Shown here piece by piece: positions 23,982 through 34,145 of a stretch of 64,000 nucleotides of DNA; position 1 is the stretch's first letter, and every line of letters begins with the position of its first letter. Below the pieces are notes generated by a model. It did no database searches. It was not told the origin of the DNA and was given only the letters and a program-made list of their open reading frames with translations. This DNA comes from Actinacidiphila acidipaludis. GTDB lineage: Bacteria; Actinomycetota; Actinomycetes; Streptomycetales; Streptomycetaceae. Both the position numbers and the translations under genes were made by a program. The stretch lies in contig NZ_JAINZZ010000011.1 in assembly GCF_019890725.1 (NCBI RefSeq), positions 86,284 through 150,283 on the forward strand, read 5' to 3'.

Positions 23982-25115
23982 GTGTCTGCCCAGCCCCGTC
24001 CAGCGTTCCGTCCCTCCTCCCGCCGCAGACTCCTGGCCGCGGCCGCCGCGCTGCCGATCCTCCTCGGCGCACTGGCCGCCTGCGGCTACGGCTCCGACAA
24101 GCCGAAGGACGACCCGGCCGCCGCGCCCGCGGCCGCCGGCGCCAAGAAGCTCTCCGCCGACCAGGTGAAGATCGGCTACTTCCCGAACCTCACGCACGCC
24201 ACTCCGCTGGTCGGCCTCAAGGAGGGCCTGTTCCAGAAGGAGCTCGGCGCGACGAAGGTCAAGGAGTACACCTTCAACGCCGGCCCCGCCGAGATCGAGG
24301 CGCTCAACGCCGGATCCATCGACATCGGCTGGATCGGCCCCTCCCCGGCCATCAACGGCTACACCAAGTCCGGCGGCAGCGACCTGCGGATCATCTCCGG
24401 CTCGGCGTCCGGCGGCGTGAAGCTGGTGGTCAACCCGAAGAAGATCACGAGCCTCGCGGACGTCAAGGGCAAGAAGATCGCCACCCCGCAGCTCGGCAAC
24501 ACCCAGGACGTCGCGCTGCTGCACTGGATCAGCTCCCAGGGCTGGAAGGTCGACGCGCAGAGCGGCAAGGGCGACGTGTCGGTCATCCGCACCGACAACA
24601 AGATCACCCCGGACGCCTACAAGAACGGCTCCATCGACGGCGCGTGGGTGCCGGAGCCCACCGCCTCCAAGCTGGTCGCCGAAGGCGGGAAGGTGCTGCT
24701 GGACGAGAGCACCCTGTGGCCGGACAAGAAGTTCGTGATCACCAACGTGATCGTGTCGCAGAAGTTCCTCACCGCCCACCCCGACGTCGTCGAGGCGGTG
24801 CTGCGGGGCTCGGTGAACACCAACGCGTGGATCAAGGCCAACCCCGACCGGGCCAAGGCGGACGCCAACGACGAGTTGAAGCGGCTGACGCAGAAGGCCC
24901 TGCCGGCGAACGTCCTCGACCCGGCCTGGCAGTCCATCCAGGTCCTCGACGACCCGCTGGCCGCCACCGCAGGCCAGGAGGCGCAGAACGCCGTGTCCGC
25001 CGGCCTGCTCAAGGCGCCGAAGCTGAACGGCATCTACGACCTGACGCTGCTCAACAAGATCCTCAAGGAACAGGGCAGGCCCACCGTGTCCGCCGCCGGA
25101 CTCGGCACGCAGTAG
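23982..25115 (+). CDS. Sulfonate-type ABC transporter substrate-binding lipoprotein
   Basis: 377 residues. RRR then a hydrophobic stretch ending in ALAAC (Cys34) marks a lipoprotein. The NMT1/SsuA-like fold begins DQVKIGYFPNLTHATPLVG and contains FNAGPAEIEALNAGSIDIGW. It binds a sulfur oxyanion or alkanesulfonate for the following ATPase and permease. No ssuD/ssuE monooxygenase is nearby, so sulfate or a related anion may be the real cargo. The GTG has GAGAGGA upstream. Confidence 0.88.
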   Translation: MSAQPRPAFRPSSRRRLLAAAAALPILLGALAACGYGSDKPKDDPAAAPAAAGAKKLSADQVKIGYFPNLTHATPLVGLKEGLFQKELGATKVKEYTFNAGPAEIEALNAGSIDIGWIGPSPAINGYTKSGGSDLRIISGSASGGVKLVVNPKKITSLADVKGKKIATPQLGNTQDVALLHWISSQGWKVDAQSGKGDVSVIRTDNKITPDAYKNGSIDGAWVPEPTASKLVAEGGKVLLDESTLWPDKKFVITNVIVSQKFLTAHPDVVEAVLRGSVNTNAWIKANPDRAKADANDELKRLTQKALPANVLDPAWQSIQVLDDPLAATAGQEAQNAVSAGLLKAPKLNGIYDLTLLNKILKEQGRPTVSAAGLGTQ

Positions 25116-25121
25116 GCGGCC

Positions 25122-25152
25122 CGCGCCCGGCCGGCGGCACCGGCCGGGCGCG
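25122..25152 (+). terminator. Intercistronic hairpin between binding protein and ATPase genes
   Basis: A 13-bp G/C stem (CGCGCCCGGCCGG pairing with CCGGCCGGGCGCG) with a five-base loop. Such hairpins after binding-protein genes commonly stabilise the upstream message or reduce read-through. Confidence 0.65.
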
Positions 25153-25217
25153 CACCGCGGCAGCCACCCCCAGCAGCTCCCAGACGCCAGCACCCATCAG
25201 ACCAGGAGGTGACACCG

Positions 25218-26012
25218 ATGGCCGACACTCTCACCAGTGCCGCCGCGCCCGGCACGCAGACCGCCGCCCCCGCGGCGCGGATCGACCATGTGTCGAAGGC
25301 GTTCGGCCGTCCCGGCGCCCAGCAGCTCGTGCTGGACGACATCGTCCTCGACGTGCGGCCGGGCGAGTTCGTCTGCCTCCTCGGCGCGTCGGGATGCGGC
25401 AAGTCCACGCTGCTCAACCTGGTCGCCGGGCTCGACCGGCCGTCCACCGGGACCATCGCCACTCCCGGCGGGCGGCCCGCCCTGATGTTCCAGGAGCACG
25501 CCCTGTTCCCGTGGCTGACCGCGGGCAGGAACATCGAACTGGCCCTGCGGCTGCGCGGGGTGCCGCGCGAGGAACGCCGCCCGGAGGCCGAGCGGCTGCT
25601 GTCGCTGGTCCGCCTGGGCGGCGCCTACGGCAAGCGGGTGCACGAACTGTCCGGCGGCATGCGGCAGCGGGTCGCGCTGGCCCGGGCCCTGGCCCAGGAC
25701 AGCCAACTGCTGCTGATGGACGAGCCGTTCGCGGCACTCGACGCGATCACCCGGGACGTCCTGCACGACGAGCTGACCCGCATCTGGTCGGAGACCGACC
25801 TGTCGGTGCTGTTCGTCACGCACAACGTGCGCGAGGCGGTCCGGCTGGCCCAGCGCGTGGTGCTGATGTCCTCCCGTCCGGGCCGCGTCAGCCGCGAGTG
25901 GGTCATCGACATCCCGCAGCCGCGCCGCATCGAGGACGCGGACGTGGCCGACCTGTCCGTCGAGATCACCGAACACCTGCGTGGGGAGATCCGCCGCCAT
26001 GGCCAGCACTGA
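25218..26012 (+). CDS. Sulfonate-type ABC transporter ATPase
   Basis: 264 residues. Walker A GASGCGKST, Q-loop MFQEHALFPWLTAGRN, signature LSGGMRQRVALARAL, Walker B LLLMDEPFAALD, switch VTHNVREA. It belongs to the SsuB/TauB/nitrate group. AGGAGG at 25204-25209 is eight bases before ATG 25218; a GTG inside that box (25209) is less likely. It overlaps the permease gene by 14 bases. Confidence 0.92.
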   Translation: MADTLTSAAAPGTQTAAPAARIDHVSKAFGRPGAQQLVLDDIVLDVRPGEFVCLLGASGCGKSTLLNLVAGLDRPSTGTIATPGGRPALMFQEHALFPWLTAGRNIELALRLRGVPREERRPEAERLLSLVRLGGAYGKRVHELSGGMRQRVALARALAQDSQLLLMDEPFAALDAITRDVLHDELTRIWSETDLSVLFVTHNVREAVRLAQRVVLMSSRPGRVSREWVIDIPQPRRIEDADVADLSVEITEHLRGEIRRHGQH

Positions 26013-26973
26013 CACCGGGACCGCCGGTCGGCGCAACGCGCCCGAGGACACCCCGGCGGGCGGGCCGCAGGACGACGCCACGACCGGCAAGGCCGCGGCG
26101 CCCGCGCGCGACGGCGGCGACCTGTCCGGTCTGGAGGCCGGGCTCGACGCGCTGGAGACGGTCACCGTCGCCCGTTCGCCGCTGGGCCGGCTGCTGCTGA
26201 GCAAGGTGCTGCCGCCGCTCACCGCGATCGTGCTGGTGCTCGTGGTGTGGCAGCTCGCGGCATGGGGCAAGGTGGCCGACCCGACGAAGCTGCCCAGCCC
26301 GTCGGACGTCGGCCAGGCGCTGGCCGACCGGTGGCAGGCCGGCGACCTGTTCTCCATCATCTGGACCAGCGTCGAGCGCGGCCTGCTGGGCTTCCTGGCC
26401 GCGCTGGCCATCGGCACCCCGCTGGGCCTGGTGGTGGCCCGGGTGAGCTTCGTGCGGGCGGCCATCGGCCCGATCCTGTCCGGCCTGCAGTCCCTGCCGT
26501 CGGTGGCGTGGGTGCCGGCCGCGGTGATCTGGCTGGGCATCAACGACTCCGCGATGTACGCGGTGATCCTGCTGGGCGCGGTGCCGTCGATCGCCAACGG
26601 CCTGGTGTCCGGGATCGACCAGGTCCCGCCGCTGTACCTGCGGGCCGGCCGCACCATCGGCGCGACCGGGCTGCGCGGCGCCTGGTACGTGCTGCTGCCC
26701 GCGGCGCTGCCCGGCTACGTCGCCGGGCTGAAACAGGGCTGGGCGTTCTCCTGGCGCTCCCTGATGGCCGCCGAGCTCATCGCCTCCTCCCCCGACCTGG
26801 GCGTGGGCCTGGGCCGCTACCTGGAGAACATGCGCGAGGGCTCGGACATGGCCGGAGTCCTGCTCGGTATCCTGCTCATCCTGTTCGTCGGCATCGCCAT
26901 CGACCAGATCGTCTTCAGCCCGCTGGAGCGCTGGGTGCTGCGCAGCCGCGGCCTGACCGCCAGGAGCCAGTGA
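25999..26973 (+). CDS. Sulfonate-type ABC transporter permease
   Basis: 324 residues. A long hydrophilic N terminus (about 60 residues) precedes six membrane helices and the EAA-type loop AGRTIGATGLRGAWYVLLPA. SsuC/TauC family. GGGGAG is ten bases before the ATG. The stop overlaps an alternative start of the chelatase gene. Confidence 0.9.
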   Translation: MASTDTGTAGRRNAPEDTPAGGPQDDATTGKAAAPARDGGDLSGLEAGLDALETVTVARSPLGRLLLSKVLPPLTAIVLVLVVWQLAAWGKVADPTKLPSPSDVGQALADRWQAGDLFSIIWTSVERGLLGFLAALAIGTPLGLVVARVSFVRAAIGPILSGLQSLPSVAWVPAAVIWLGINDSAMYAVILLGAVPSIANGLVSGIDQVPPLYLRAGRTIGATGLRGAWYVLLPAALPGYVAGLKQGWAFSWRSLMAAELIASSPDLGVGLGRYLENMREGSDMAGVLLGILLILFVGIAIDQIVFSPLERWVLRSRGLTARSQ

Positions 26974-26975
26974 GC

Positions 26976-27755
26976 GTGCGCCCCGCCTTCCCGCCTCCCC
27001 CGCCGGCCGCGCCCCCGCTGCTGGTGGTCGCGCACGGCTCCCGGGACCCGCGGCACGCGGCGACCGTGCACGAGCTGACCCGGCGGGTGGCGGGCGCCCG
27101 GCCGGGGCTGCGGGTGGAGACGGCCTTCCTGGACTTCACCGCGCCCTCGGTCCCGCAGGCGCTGCGCCGCCTCGCCGCCGACGGGGTCCGGGACGCGGTG
27201 GCCCTGCCCCTGCTACTGACACGGGCGTTCCATGCCAAGTCCGACATTCCCGCCGTACTGCGCGAGGTGACGGCCGAGTTGCCCGCGCTGCGCATCACGA
27301 CCGCCGACGTCCTGGGCCCCGCCCCGCTGCTGACCGCCGCCCTCGAGCGGCGGCTGCGCGAGGCCGGGCTGCGCGACCGCGACCGCGCCGCCACCGGCGT
27401 CGTGCTGGCCGCCGCGGGGTCCACCGACCCCGAGGCGCGGGCGGTGATCGCCGGCGTCGCCCGCCGCTGGCAGCGCACCGGGTGGCGGGCGGTTCGTCCC
27501 GCTTTCGCCTCCGCCGCGTTGCCCCGGACGGAGGACGTTGTGCGGCAGCTCAGAGATGAGGGCGTAAGGTCGGTCGCGGTCGCACCGTACGTCATCGCGC
27601 CCGGCTTCCTGCCGGACCGCATCGTGCGCGGCTCCCGGGAAGCCGGGGCGGACGTGCTTGCTCCCGTACTCGGGGCGGCACCGGAGCTGGTGGAGCTGCT
27701 GCTGCGCCGCTACGACGAAGCACGCCTGCCGGTCGGCAACCAGATAGTTGCCTGA
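26976..27755 (+). CDS. Sirohydrochlorin chelatase (CbiX-like)
   Basis: 259 residues with two CbiX repeats. The first has VVAHGSRDPRHAATV (metal-binding His) and PLLLTRAFHAKSDIP; the second repeats the pattern with VAPYVIAPGFLPDRI. It inserts iron (or cobalt) into sirohydrochlorin. Next to a siroheme-dependent sulfite reductase, ferrochelation for siroheme is the likely job. GTG 26976 is preferred because AGGAG (26962-26966) is nine bases upstream; GTG 26970, overlapping the permease stop, is the alternative. Confidence 0.88.
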   Translation: MRPAFPPPPPAAPPLLVVAHGSRDPRHAATVHELTRRVAGARPGLRVETAFLDFTAPSVPQALRRLAADGVRDAVALPLLLTRAFHAKSDIPAVLREVTAELPALRITTADVLGPAPLLTAALERRLREAGLRDRDRAATGVVLAAAGSTDPEARAVIAGVARRWQRTGWRAVRPAFASAALPRTEDVVRQLRDEGVRSVAVAPYVIAPGFLPDRIVRGSREAGADVLAPVLGAAPELVELLLRRYDEARLPVGNQIVA

Positions 27756-27762
27756 GGGCAAC
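27747..27762 (+). terminator. Hairpin at the end of the chelatase gene
   Basis: GTTGCC-TGAG-GGCAAC is a perfect 6-bp stem with the TGA stop codon in its loop. A second short dyad (AGGCT-TCCGG-AGCCT) follows around 27792. Together they probably close the sulfur operon. Confidence 0.45.
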
Positions 27763-27843
27763 CATGTGGCGGTCTCGTCGGTCGAACGACTGAGGCTTCC
27801 GGAGCCTTGAGACCTGGAGGACGACACCGGAAACGGCGGATGC

Positions 27844-29073
27844 ATGACCCAGACCGAGGAGATATTCCAACCCGGCGGGACAGGAGACGGAGGCGATAGC
27901 AAGGCCGACTCGGGGGGTACGGCGGCACCGGCACGCAAGGCGCCGCTGCCGAGGGCGACACCGGTCACGGTGACGCCGGCTCAACGGCCGGGGGTCCGCA
28001 AGGACCGGCTGGCCGCGCTGGACGGGCTGCGTTTCGCGGCCGCCATGGCGGTGGTGCTGTTCCACTTCATGGGCCAGACCAAGTGGTCGATGATCGGTAT
28101 CTGGGGCCGGCCGTACGAGGAGACCTTCCCGTCCGTCCACCGGTACTTCGCCTTCGGGCGTCTGGGCGTCGAGCTGTTCTTCCTGATCAGCGGGTTCGTC
28201 ATCTGCATGAGCGCGTGGGGCCGCACGCCACGGGACTTCTTCATCTCCCGGGTGACCCGGCTCTATCCCATGTACTGGGTGGCGATCGTGCTGTCCGCGG
28301 CGGTGATCTACTTCACCGACAGCCCGTTCGGGCACCCCAATCCGCGGCTGCTCTTCGCGAACTTCACGATGATGCAGCGGCCGCTGGGCGTGGACAACCT
28401 CGACCCGGTGTACTGGACGCTCTGGCCCGAGCTGTGCTTCTACCTGATGTTCTCGGTGGTGGTGTGGAAGGGCCTGAGCTACCGGCGGGTGGTGATCTTC
28501 TGCGGCGTGTGGACGGTCGCGGCGGTCATCGCCCCGAGCGCCGGCCTGCCGCTGCTCACGCTGATCGTCAACCCCACGTCGGCGCCGTACTTCATCGCGG
28601 GCATGGCGTTCTACCTGATGTACCGCTACCGGTCGACGCCGTTGCTGTGGGGCATCGTCGGCATGTCGTGGCTGCTGGCGCTGCACTTCCTGCTCGCGCC
28701 GAGCGGCGGCACCAACAACTGGGGCACCTGGTCGCCGTGGCGGGGATGGCTGATCCTGGTCATCACCCTGTTCTACGCGGCGGTCGCGGCGATCGCGCTG
28801 GGCTGGACCCGCTGGATCCGCTGGCGGTTGCTGACCACGGCGGGCACGCTGACGTTTCCGCTGTACCTGCTGCACGACGTGACGGGGATGACGTTCGCCC
28901 ACTACTACGGGGACCGGATGGACCCGCGGCTGCTGGTCGCGGTCTCCGTGGCGGTGCTGGTGGCGCTGTCGTACCTGGTGCACCGGTTCGCCGAGCGGCC
29001 GATCGCGCTGGCCATGCGGCGGTCCCTGAACACCGCGGCGTTCAGCCTGCAACCCCCCACACCGCGCCGCTGA
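27844..29073 (+). CDS. Acyltransferase family 3 (OafA/YrhL-like) membrane protein
   Basis: 409 residues. After about 55 low-complexity residues, the family core begins RLAALDGLRFAAAMAVVLFHF (shown in parts: LDGLRF and FHF, catalytic His) and runs through about ten membrane helices. It has GRLGVELFFLISGFVI and SRVTRLYPMYW, the standard motifs. It transfers acyl groups to extracellular or envelope sugars and lipids. Acceptor unknown. Confidence 0.88.
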   Translation: MTQTEEIFQPGGTGDGGDSKADSGGTAAPARKAPLPRATPVTVTPAQRPGVRKDRLAALDGLRFAAAMAVVLFHFMGQTKWSMIGIWGRPYEETFPSVHRYFAFGRLGVELFFLISGFVICMSAWGRTPRDFFISRVTRLYPMYWVAIVLSAAVIYFTDSPFGHPNPRLLFANFTMMQRPLGVDNLDPVYWTLWPELCFYLMFSVVVWKGLSYRRVVIFCGVWTVAAVIAPSAGLPLLTLIVNPTSAPYFIAGMAFYLMYRYRSTPLLWGIVGMSWLLALHFLLAPSGGTNNWGTWSPWRGWLILVITLFYAAVAAIALGWTRWIRWRLLTTAGTLTFPLYLLHDVTGMTFAHYYGDRMDPRLLVAVSVAVLVALSYLVHRFAERPIALAMRRSLNTAAFSLQPPTPRR

Positions 29074-29149
29074 CCTGCGGCGCGAGCCCGCCCCGCGGTT
29101 TCCCGGCGGCTCTCCGGCGGTGATCACTGTAAGGGCCATCCTTCCTTCG

Positions 29150-29171
29150 GGGGTGGGGTTCTCCCCACCCC
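29150..29171 (+). terminator. Hairpin terminator after the acyltransferase gene
   Basis: Perfect 9-bp stem GGGGTGGGG / CCCCACCCC with loop TTCT. Confidence 0.65.
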
Positions 29172-29301
29172 TGAGGGGGAGAACGCCCACCGGGAAGTCA
29201 CCAGTTGGCCGGATGGGTCGTACCGCCCCCGCCCCATAGCGTCGTGAGTGGCAAGAGCGGCAGTCGCCGCCACCACCACGATCCTTACAAGGGGGCACCC
29301 C

Positions 29302-31608
29302 GTGAGTCGCGTACGCGCGCACGGCAGCAGGATGGGCATCGCGGCGGCGATGGGCAGCTGGAGCGCCCGGCACCGCTGGGCGGCGGTGGGCGGATGGCTG
29401 CTGCTCGTCGTCCTGGTCATGGTCATCGGCCAGGCGGCCGGCCGCTCCGACGTCGACGAGGACCGCTCGATGCCGGGCGAGGTCTCGCAGGCCGCCACCA
29501 TCAACGACAACGCCGGACTGGCGGACACGGCCGGCGAAATGGTCCTGGTCCAGGCCCGTCACACCGGCACCACGGCGGACGACCCCGCCTTCCGGGCCGC
29601 GGTCGCCGACGTGGTGAGCGCGGTGAAGGCCACCGGCAAGGTCACCGCCGTCACGTCGCCGTACACCACCAAAGCGGTCTCCGCCGACCACCGCTCGGCG
29701 CTCGTGCGGTTCGACATGACCGGACCGAAGGACGACGCCGCCGACCAGGTGCAGCCGGTGCTCGACGCGGTCGCCGGGGTCCAGAACCGGCACCAGGACC
29801 TGAGGATCGCCGAGTTCGGCGACGCCAGCGGCAACAAGGCCGTCAACAACGCCTTCGGCTCGGACTTCAAGACCGCCGAGTACTCGGCCGTGCCGGTGGC
29901 GCTGGGCATCCTGCTCATCGCGTTCGGCGCGCTGGTCGCCGCGCTGCTGCCGGTGGTGCTGGCCATGACCGCGTTCCTCGGCGCGACCGGCGTGGTCGCC
30001 CTGGTCAGCCACTCGGTGCCGATGAGCGACACCGCCAACTCCGTGATGCTGCTGGTGGGCCTGGCCGTCGGCGTCGACTACTGCCTGTTCTACCTGCGCC
30101 GGGAACGCGAGGAACGCGCGGCCGGACACGACCCGGCGACCGCCCTGCGGATCGCGGCCGCGACCTCCGGCCGGGCGATCCTGATCTCCGGCATCACCGT
30201 GATCGTGGCGATGGCCGGCATGCTCTTCACCGGCATCGGCGACTTCGAGGCCATGGGCGTCGCGACCATGATCGTGGTCGCGATCGCGATGATCGGCTCG
30301 GTCACCGTGCTGCCCGCCCTGCTGTCGCTGCTCGGCGAGCGGGTCGAGAAGGGCCGCCTGCCGTTCCTGAACCGCGGTGCGAAGACCGCGTCCGGCGGCG
30401 CCCGGAGCGGCGCCGGCAGCAGCCGCTTCTGGCGGACCGTGCTCCGGCCGGTGCTGCGCAACCCCAGGGCGGCGACCGTCCTGGCCGGCGGTGCGCTGGT
30501 GGCGATCGCGATCCCCGCGTTCGGCATGCACACCGCGAACCTGTCCATGGACCAGGAGCTCGGCGACCACCTGCCGATCATCCAGACCTACGAGGCGATC
30601 AACACCGCGTTCCCCGGCGGCCCGGACCCCGCGCACGTCGTCCTCAAGGCCGACGACATCACCGCGCCCGCGGTCACCAGGGCCATCGCCGGCTTCCGCG
30701 CCGAGGCCGTCTCCTCCGGGGCCAGCCGGGGCCCGGTCACCGTGACCGTGCACGCGGCGCAGAACGTCGCGCAGATCGACGTGCCGCTGGCGGGCGGCAC
30801 GGACCGCGCCCAGGCCGAGGCCGACCTGCGGCTGCTGCGGGACCACGTCCGGCCCGACACCCTCGGCAAGGTCAGCGGGCTGCAGGCCCCGATCACCGGT
30901 GAGACCGCCGGGTCGATGGACTTCAACCACAAGATCACCAGCAGCGTGCCGCCGGTCTTCGCCTTCGTGACCGTCTTCGCCTTCCTGCTGATGCTGCTGT
31001 CCTTCCGGTCGCTGACCATCGCCGTGACCTCGATCGCGCTGAACCTGCTCTCGGTGGGCGCCGCCTACGGCGTGCTGACCATGGTCTTCCAGCACGGCTG
31101 GGGCGCCTCGCTGGTCGGCGCCACGGGCACCGGAGCCGTGGTGGCCTGGCTGCCGCTGTTCCTCTTCGTGATCCTGTTCGGCCTGAGCATGGACTACCAC
31201 GTGTTCGTGGTCTCCCGGATCCGCGAGGCCCGGATGCGCGGCCTGAGCACCAAGGCCGCCATCGAGCAGGGCATCACCTCCACCGCGGGCGTGGTGACCA
31301 GCGCGGCGGTGATCATGGTGGCGGTGTTCGCGATCTTCGGGACGCTGTCGATGCAGAGCATGAAGCAGATGGGCGTCGGCCTGGCCTTCGCGGTGCTGAT
31401 CGACGCCACCGTCATCCGCGGAGTGCTGCTGCCGGCCGTGATGAGCCTGCTCGGCGACCGCAACTGGTACCTGCCGCGCTGGATGCACCGGCTGCCCGAC
31501 CTCACCCACGACGAGCCGGTCGTGGCGGCCGCCCCGGTCGCCGGCGGGCACCCGGCGCCGCCCGCGCCGCCGGTTCCGGTCGCGCCGACGGCCCCCGGCC
31601 GCTACTGA
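29302..31608 (+). CDS. MMPL-family (RND) membrane transporter
   Basis: 768 residues. Two MMPL halves, each with one helix, a large extracytoplasmic loop and five helices. Hallmarks are [19 protein letters not shown] in the first half and [18 protein letters not shown] in the second (Asp-Tyr pairs of the proton relay). It exports lipids or small molecules using the proton gradient; substrate unknown. The GTG start has AAGGGGG upstream. A very strong hairpin ends the transcript. Confidence 0.92.
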   Translation: MSRVRAHGSRMGIAAAMGSWSARHRWAAVGGWLLLVVLVMVIGQAAGRSDVDEDRSMPGEVSQAATINDNAGLADTAGEMVLVQARHTGTTADDPAFRAAVADVVSAVKATGKVTAVTSPYTTKAVSADHRSALVRFDMTGPKDDAADQVQPVLDAVAGVQNRHQDLRIAEFGDASGNKAVNNAFGSDFKTAEYSAVPVALGILLIAFGALVAALLPVVLAMTAFLGATGVVALVSHSVPMSDTANSVMLLVGLAVGVDYCLFYLRREREERAAGHDPATALRIAAATSGRAILISGITVIVAMAGMLFTGIGDFEAMGVATMIVVAIAMIGSVTVLPALLSLLGERVEKGRLPFLNRGAKTASGGARSGAGSSRFWRTVLRPVLRNPRAATVLAGGALVAIAIPAFGMHTANLSMDQELGDHLPIIQTYEAINTAFPGGPDPAHVVLKADDITAPAVTRAIAGFRAEAVSSGASRGPVTVTVHAAQNVAQIDVPLAGGTDRAQAEADLRLLRDHVRPDTLGKVSGLQAPITGETAGSMDFNHKITSSVPPVFAFVTVFAFLLMLLSFRSLTIAVTSIALNLLSVGAAYGVLTMVFQHGWGASLVGATGTGAVVAWLPLFLFVILFGLSMDYHVFVVSRIREARMRGLSTKAAIEQGITSTAGVVTSAAVIMVAVFAIFGTLSMQSMKQMGVGLAFAVLIDATVIRGVLLPAVMSLLGDRNWYLPRWMHRLPDLTHDEPVVAAAPVAGGHPAPPAPPVPVAPTAPGRY

Positions 31609-31664
31609 CCCCGACACGGCCGCGGCCGCCCGCCCCCAGGAGCGGGACCGGCCGCGGCCAGGGC

Positions 31665-31701
31665 ACAGCGCCCCCGTACCCGTCGGGTACGGGGGCGCTG
31701 T
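31665..31701 (+). terminator. 17-bp hairpin terminator after the MMPL gene
   Basis: Perfect stem (CAGCGCCCCCGTACCC with GGGTACGGGGGCGCTG, extended by one A-T pair) around a three-base loop. It ends 26 bases before the sigma factor ATG and just before its -10, so it insulates the two genes. Confidence 0.85.
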
Positions 31702-31727
31702 CGGTGCCCGCTAGTACGGTGGAGAAC

Positions 31728-32732
31728 ATGACCGCAAGGGACAGTGCAAGTGCCGTGGCGGCGCCGGCCCCCGGCGAGGTGGAACAGCACCTGGAGGAGT
31801 ACCGCGTCGAGCTGACCGGGTACTGCTACCGGATGCTCGGCTCGGTCTTCGAGGCCGAGGACGCCGTGCAGGAGACCCTGGTCCGCGCCTGGCGGGCGGC
31901 CGACCGCTTCGAGGGACGGTCGTCGCTGCGCTCCTGGCTGTACCGGATCGCCACCAATGTGTGCCTGGACAGCCTCAACGCGGGCAAGCGCCGGGCCCGG
32001 CCGATGGACCTGTCCCCCGCGTCGCACGCCGACGCGGTGCTGCCGGACATGACGCCGGAGTCGATGTGGGTCGAGCCGGTGCCGGACATCCGCGCCGTCC
32101 CGTCCTCGGGCGACCCGGCCGACGTGGTGGTGTCCCGCGAGACCATCCGGCTGGCGTTCGTGGCCGCCCTGCAGCACCTGCCGCCGCGGCAGCGGGCGGT
32201 GCTGATCCTGCGCGAGGTGCTGGCGTGGAAGGCCAGCGAGACCGCCGAGCTGCTCGGCACCACCGTCGCCTCGGTCAACAGCGCCCTGCAGCGCGCCCGC
32301 GCCACGCTCGCCGACGCCGGTGTGGCCGCCGACTCCGCGCCGGCGGCGCCCATGGACGGCGATCAGGAGGCGCTGCTCGCCCGTTACGTCGACGCGTTCG
32401 AGCGCTACGACCTGGACTCGCTGACCAGCCTGCTGCACGAGGACGCCACGCTGAACATGCCCCCGTTCCCGCTCTGGCTGCGGGGCCACGAGGACATACG
32501 CGCCTGGTTCCTGGGCACCGGCATCGGCTGCAGGGGATCGCGGCTGCTGCCGGTCACCGCCAACGGCGCACCGGGGTTCGGCCAGTACCGGCCCGATCCC
32601 GGCGGCGGCCACCGCGCCTGGGCGCTCCAGGTGCTGGACATCACCGACGGCCGGATCACCGGGCTGACCTCATTCCTCGACACCCCGCGGCTCTTCCCCC
32701 TCTTCGGCCTCCCACTCGAACTCCCCGCCTAG
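31728..32732 (+). CDS. ECF sigma factor with C-terminal SnoaL domain
   Basis: 334 residues. Sigma region 2 ([34 protein letters not shown]), region 4 ([33 protein letters not shown]), then a SnoaL-like domain (about 210-325) as in SigG/SigJ-type ECF factors, where the C-terminal domain replaces a separate anti-sigma factor. It would direct RNA polymerase to a stress or signal regulon. TACGGT (31715-31720) lies seven bases before the ATG, predicting a leaderless message. Confidence 0.9.
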   Translation: MTARDSASAVAAPAPGEVEQHLEEYRVELTGYCYRMLGSVFEAEDAVQETLVRAWRAADRFEGRSSLRSWLYRIATNVCLDSLNAGKRRARPMDLSPASHADAVLPDMTPESMWVEPVPDIRAVPSSGDPADVVVSRETIRLAFVAALQHLPPRQRAVLILREVLAWKASETAELLGTTVASVNSALQRARATLADAGVAADSAPAAPMDGDQEALLARYVDAFERYDLDSLTSLLHEDATLNMPPFPLWLRGHEDIRAWFLGTGIGCRGSRLLPVTANGAPGFGQYRPDPGGGHRAWALQVLDITDGRITGLTSFLDTPRLFPLFGLPLELPA

Positions 32733-33014
32733 CCCGGCCAGTTCCACCAGCGCCCGCAGATCCGCCGAGGCACCGCACAGCCGCACCCGGTGACCGGTGC
32801 GGCGCGCCGCCAGCCGCAGCCGGGCCAGCGCCGCGACCGCGCCGAGCCCGGCCAGGGGCTCGCCCTCCGGCGGCGCACCGGCCGCCGGCAGCCCGCTGAC
32901 GTCCACGACGACCAGGTCGTCACCGGAGTCCGGGGTGGACGGTTCCCGCGTGCCACCGGCCGCCGCCACAGTGCTCCTCCTCGCCGCCGGCCCCCGGACG
33001 AAGGCCCCTGTCAT
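32670..33014 (-). CDS. STAS-domain protein (anti-sigma antagonist-like)
   Basis: 114 residues. The core [10 protein letters not shown]...[19 protein letters not shown]...[17 protein letters not shown] has the strand-helix order of STAS domains that bind anti-sigma kinases or nucleotides. The usual phosphorylatable Ser in the D(S/T)SG loop is not evident. The 3' end overlaps the convergent sigma factor gene by 63 bases, so transcripts would be antisense to each other. Confidence 0.65.
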   Translation of the reverse strand: MTGAFVRGPAARRSTVAAAGGTREPSTPDSGDDLVVVDVSGLPAAGAPPEGEPLAGLGAVAALARLRLAARRTGHRVRLCGASADLRALVELAGLGGEFEWEAEEGEEPRGVEE

Positions 33015-33223
33015 ACCGACCGTGCGGGCCGCCGTAACTCATCGGGGTCCGGGCGTTTCCGGCCGGTCGTCCTGCTGATCCGCGCGGAAAAGCGGGAAAC
33101 CCGGCGCAACTGCGGGGCGTGACGGTGCGAGACTTGCACGTGTCCGAACGAATGGCCGTTGACCGCGGCATATGCGAACGGACCGACGAACCGGCAGGCG
33201 GACGGACATTCGAGAGGCTGGGC

Positions 33224-34087
33224 ATGGCGGACGCGGTGTTCACGCAGGAACGGGCGCGGGCGGTACTGGACGCGGCGGGCCACCCCGACGCCGAGCTGAT
33301 CTCCTTCGGCGAGAACGCGGTGTACGCCGCCGGGCGCCTGGTCATCAAGGTCGGCCGCAGTGCCGAGCTGGTGGACCGTGCCCGCCGCGAGGTGCGCACC
33401 GCGGACTGGCTCGCCAAGCACGACGTGCCCGCGGTGCGGTCGGCCGAGTCCGAGGTCAGGCTGGTCGAGGGGCACCCCGTCTCCTACTGGCAGCGCCTCC
33501 CCGAGGCGCTGCGGCCCGCGGAACCCGCCGACGTCGCCCCGCTGCTGCGCCGCGTCCACGCGCTGCCGGAACCCGACTTCGGGCTCCCGCGGCGGGATCT
33601 GCTGGGCGGGGTGGAACGCTGGCTGCGGCTGGCCGGCGACGCCATCGACCCGGCCGACGCGGCGTATCTGCGCAAACGGCGTGACGGCTTCGCCGCGTCC
33701 GCGGCCGCTCTGGAGCCGCATCTGCCGCCCGGCCCGATCCACGGCGACGCACTCCCCCGCAACGTGCACATCGGCCCCGACGGGCCCGTCCTCGTCGACC
33801 TGGAGACGTTCTCCTCGGACCTGCGGGAGCACGACCTGGTCGTCCAGACCCTCAGCCGTGACCGCTACGGAGTCCCCGCCGCCGCCTACGACGCCTTCAC
33901 CGCCGCGTACGGCTGGGACGTCGCCACCTGGCCCGGCTGCGACGTGCTGCGCGGCGCCCGCGAGACCGCGAGCTGCGCCTGGGTCGCCCAGCACGCGCCC
34001 GCCAACCCGGCCGCCCTCACGGAGTTCCGCCGCCGTGTCGCCTCGTTGCGCGCGGCCGACGCCACGGTCCGCTGGTACCCGTTCTGA
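33224..34087 (+). CDS. Aminoglycoside phosphotransferase (APH)-fold kinase
   Basis: 287 residues. Kinase-like fold with the catalytic loop HGDALPRN and the metal-binding DLET, plus a nucleotide-site Lys in RLVIKVG. The family phosphorylates antibiotics, sugars or metabolites; nothing here indicates resistance. ATG 33224 has GAGAGG six bases upstream. The frame stays open to a GTG at 33119, which would add 35 residues with no family similarity. Confidence 0.82.
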   Translation: MADAVFTQERARAVLDAAGHPDAELISFGENAVYAAGRLVIKVGRSAELVDRARREVRTADWLAKHDVPAVRSAESEVRLVEGHPVSYWQRLPEALRPAEPADVAPLLRRVHALPEPDFGLPRRDLLGGVERWLRLAGDAIDPADAAYLRKRRDGFAASAAALEPHLPPGPIHGDALPRNVHIGPDGPVLVDLETFSSDLREHDLVVQTLSRDRYGVPAAAYDAFTAAYGWDVATWPGCDVLRGARETASCAWVAQHAPANPAALTEFRRRVASLRAADATVRWYPF

Positions 34088-34145
34088 CAGATGTCCGCCG
34101 TGCCGCGTCCGGGCCGATCGGCCGCGCGGGGCGGGGAGCCGGGCG

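Noticed and set aside
27592..31617. A 1341-codon minus-strand open frame across the acyltransferase and MMPL genes
   Set aside because: Shadow of two well-supported membrane protein genes; rich in Gln, His, Arg and Asp with no recognisable motif.
33119..34087. Antibiotic resistance call for the APH-fold gene
   Set aside because: The HGDxxxxN motif is shared by many non-resistance kinases, and no biosynthetic or resistance neighbours are present.
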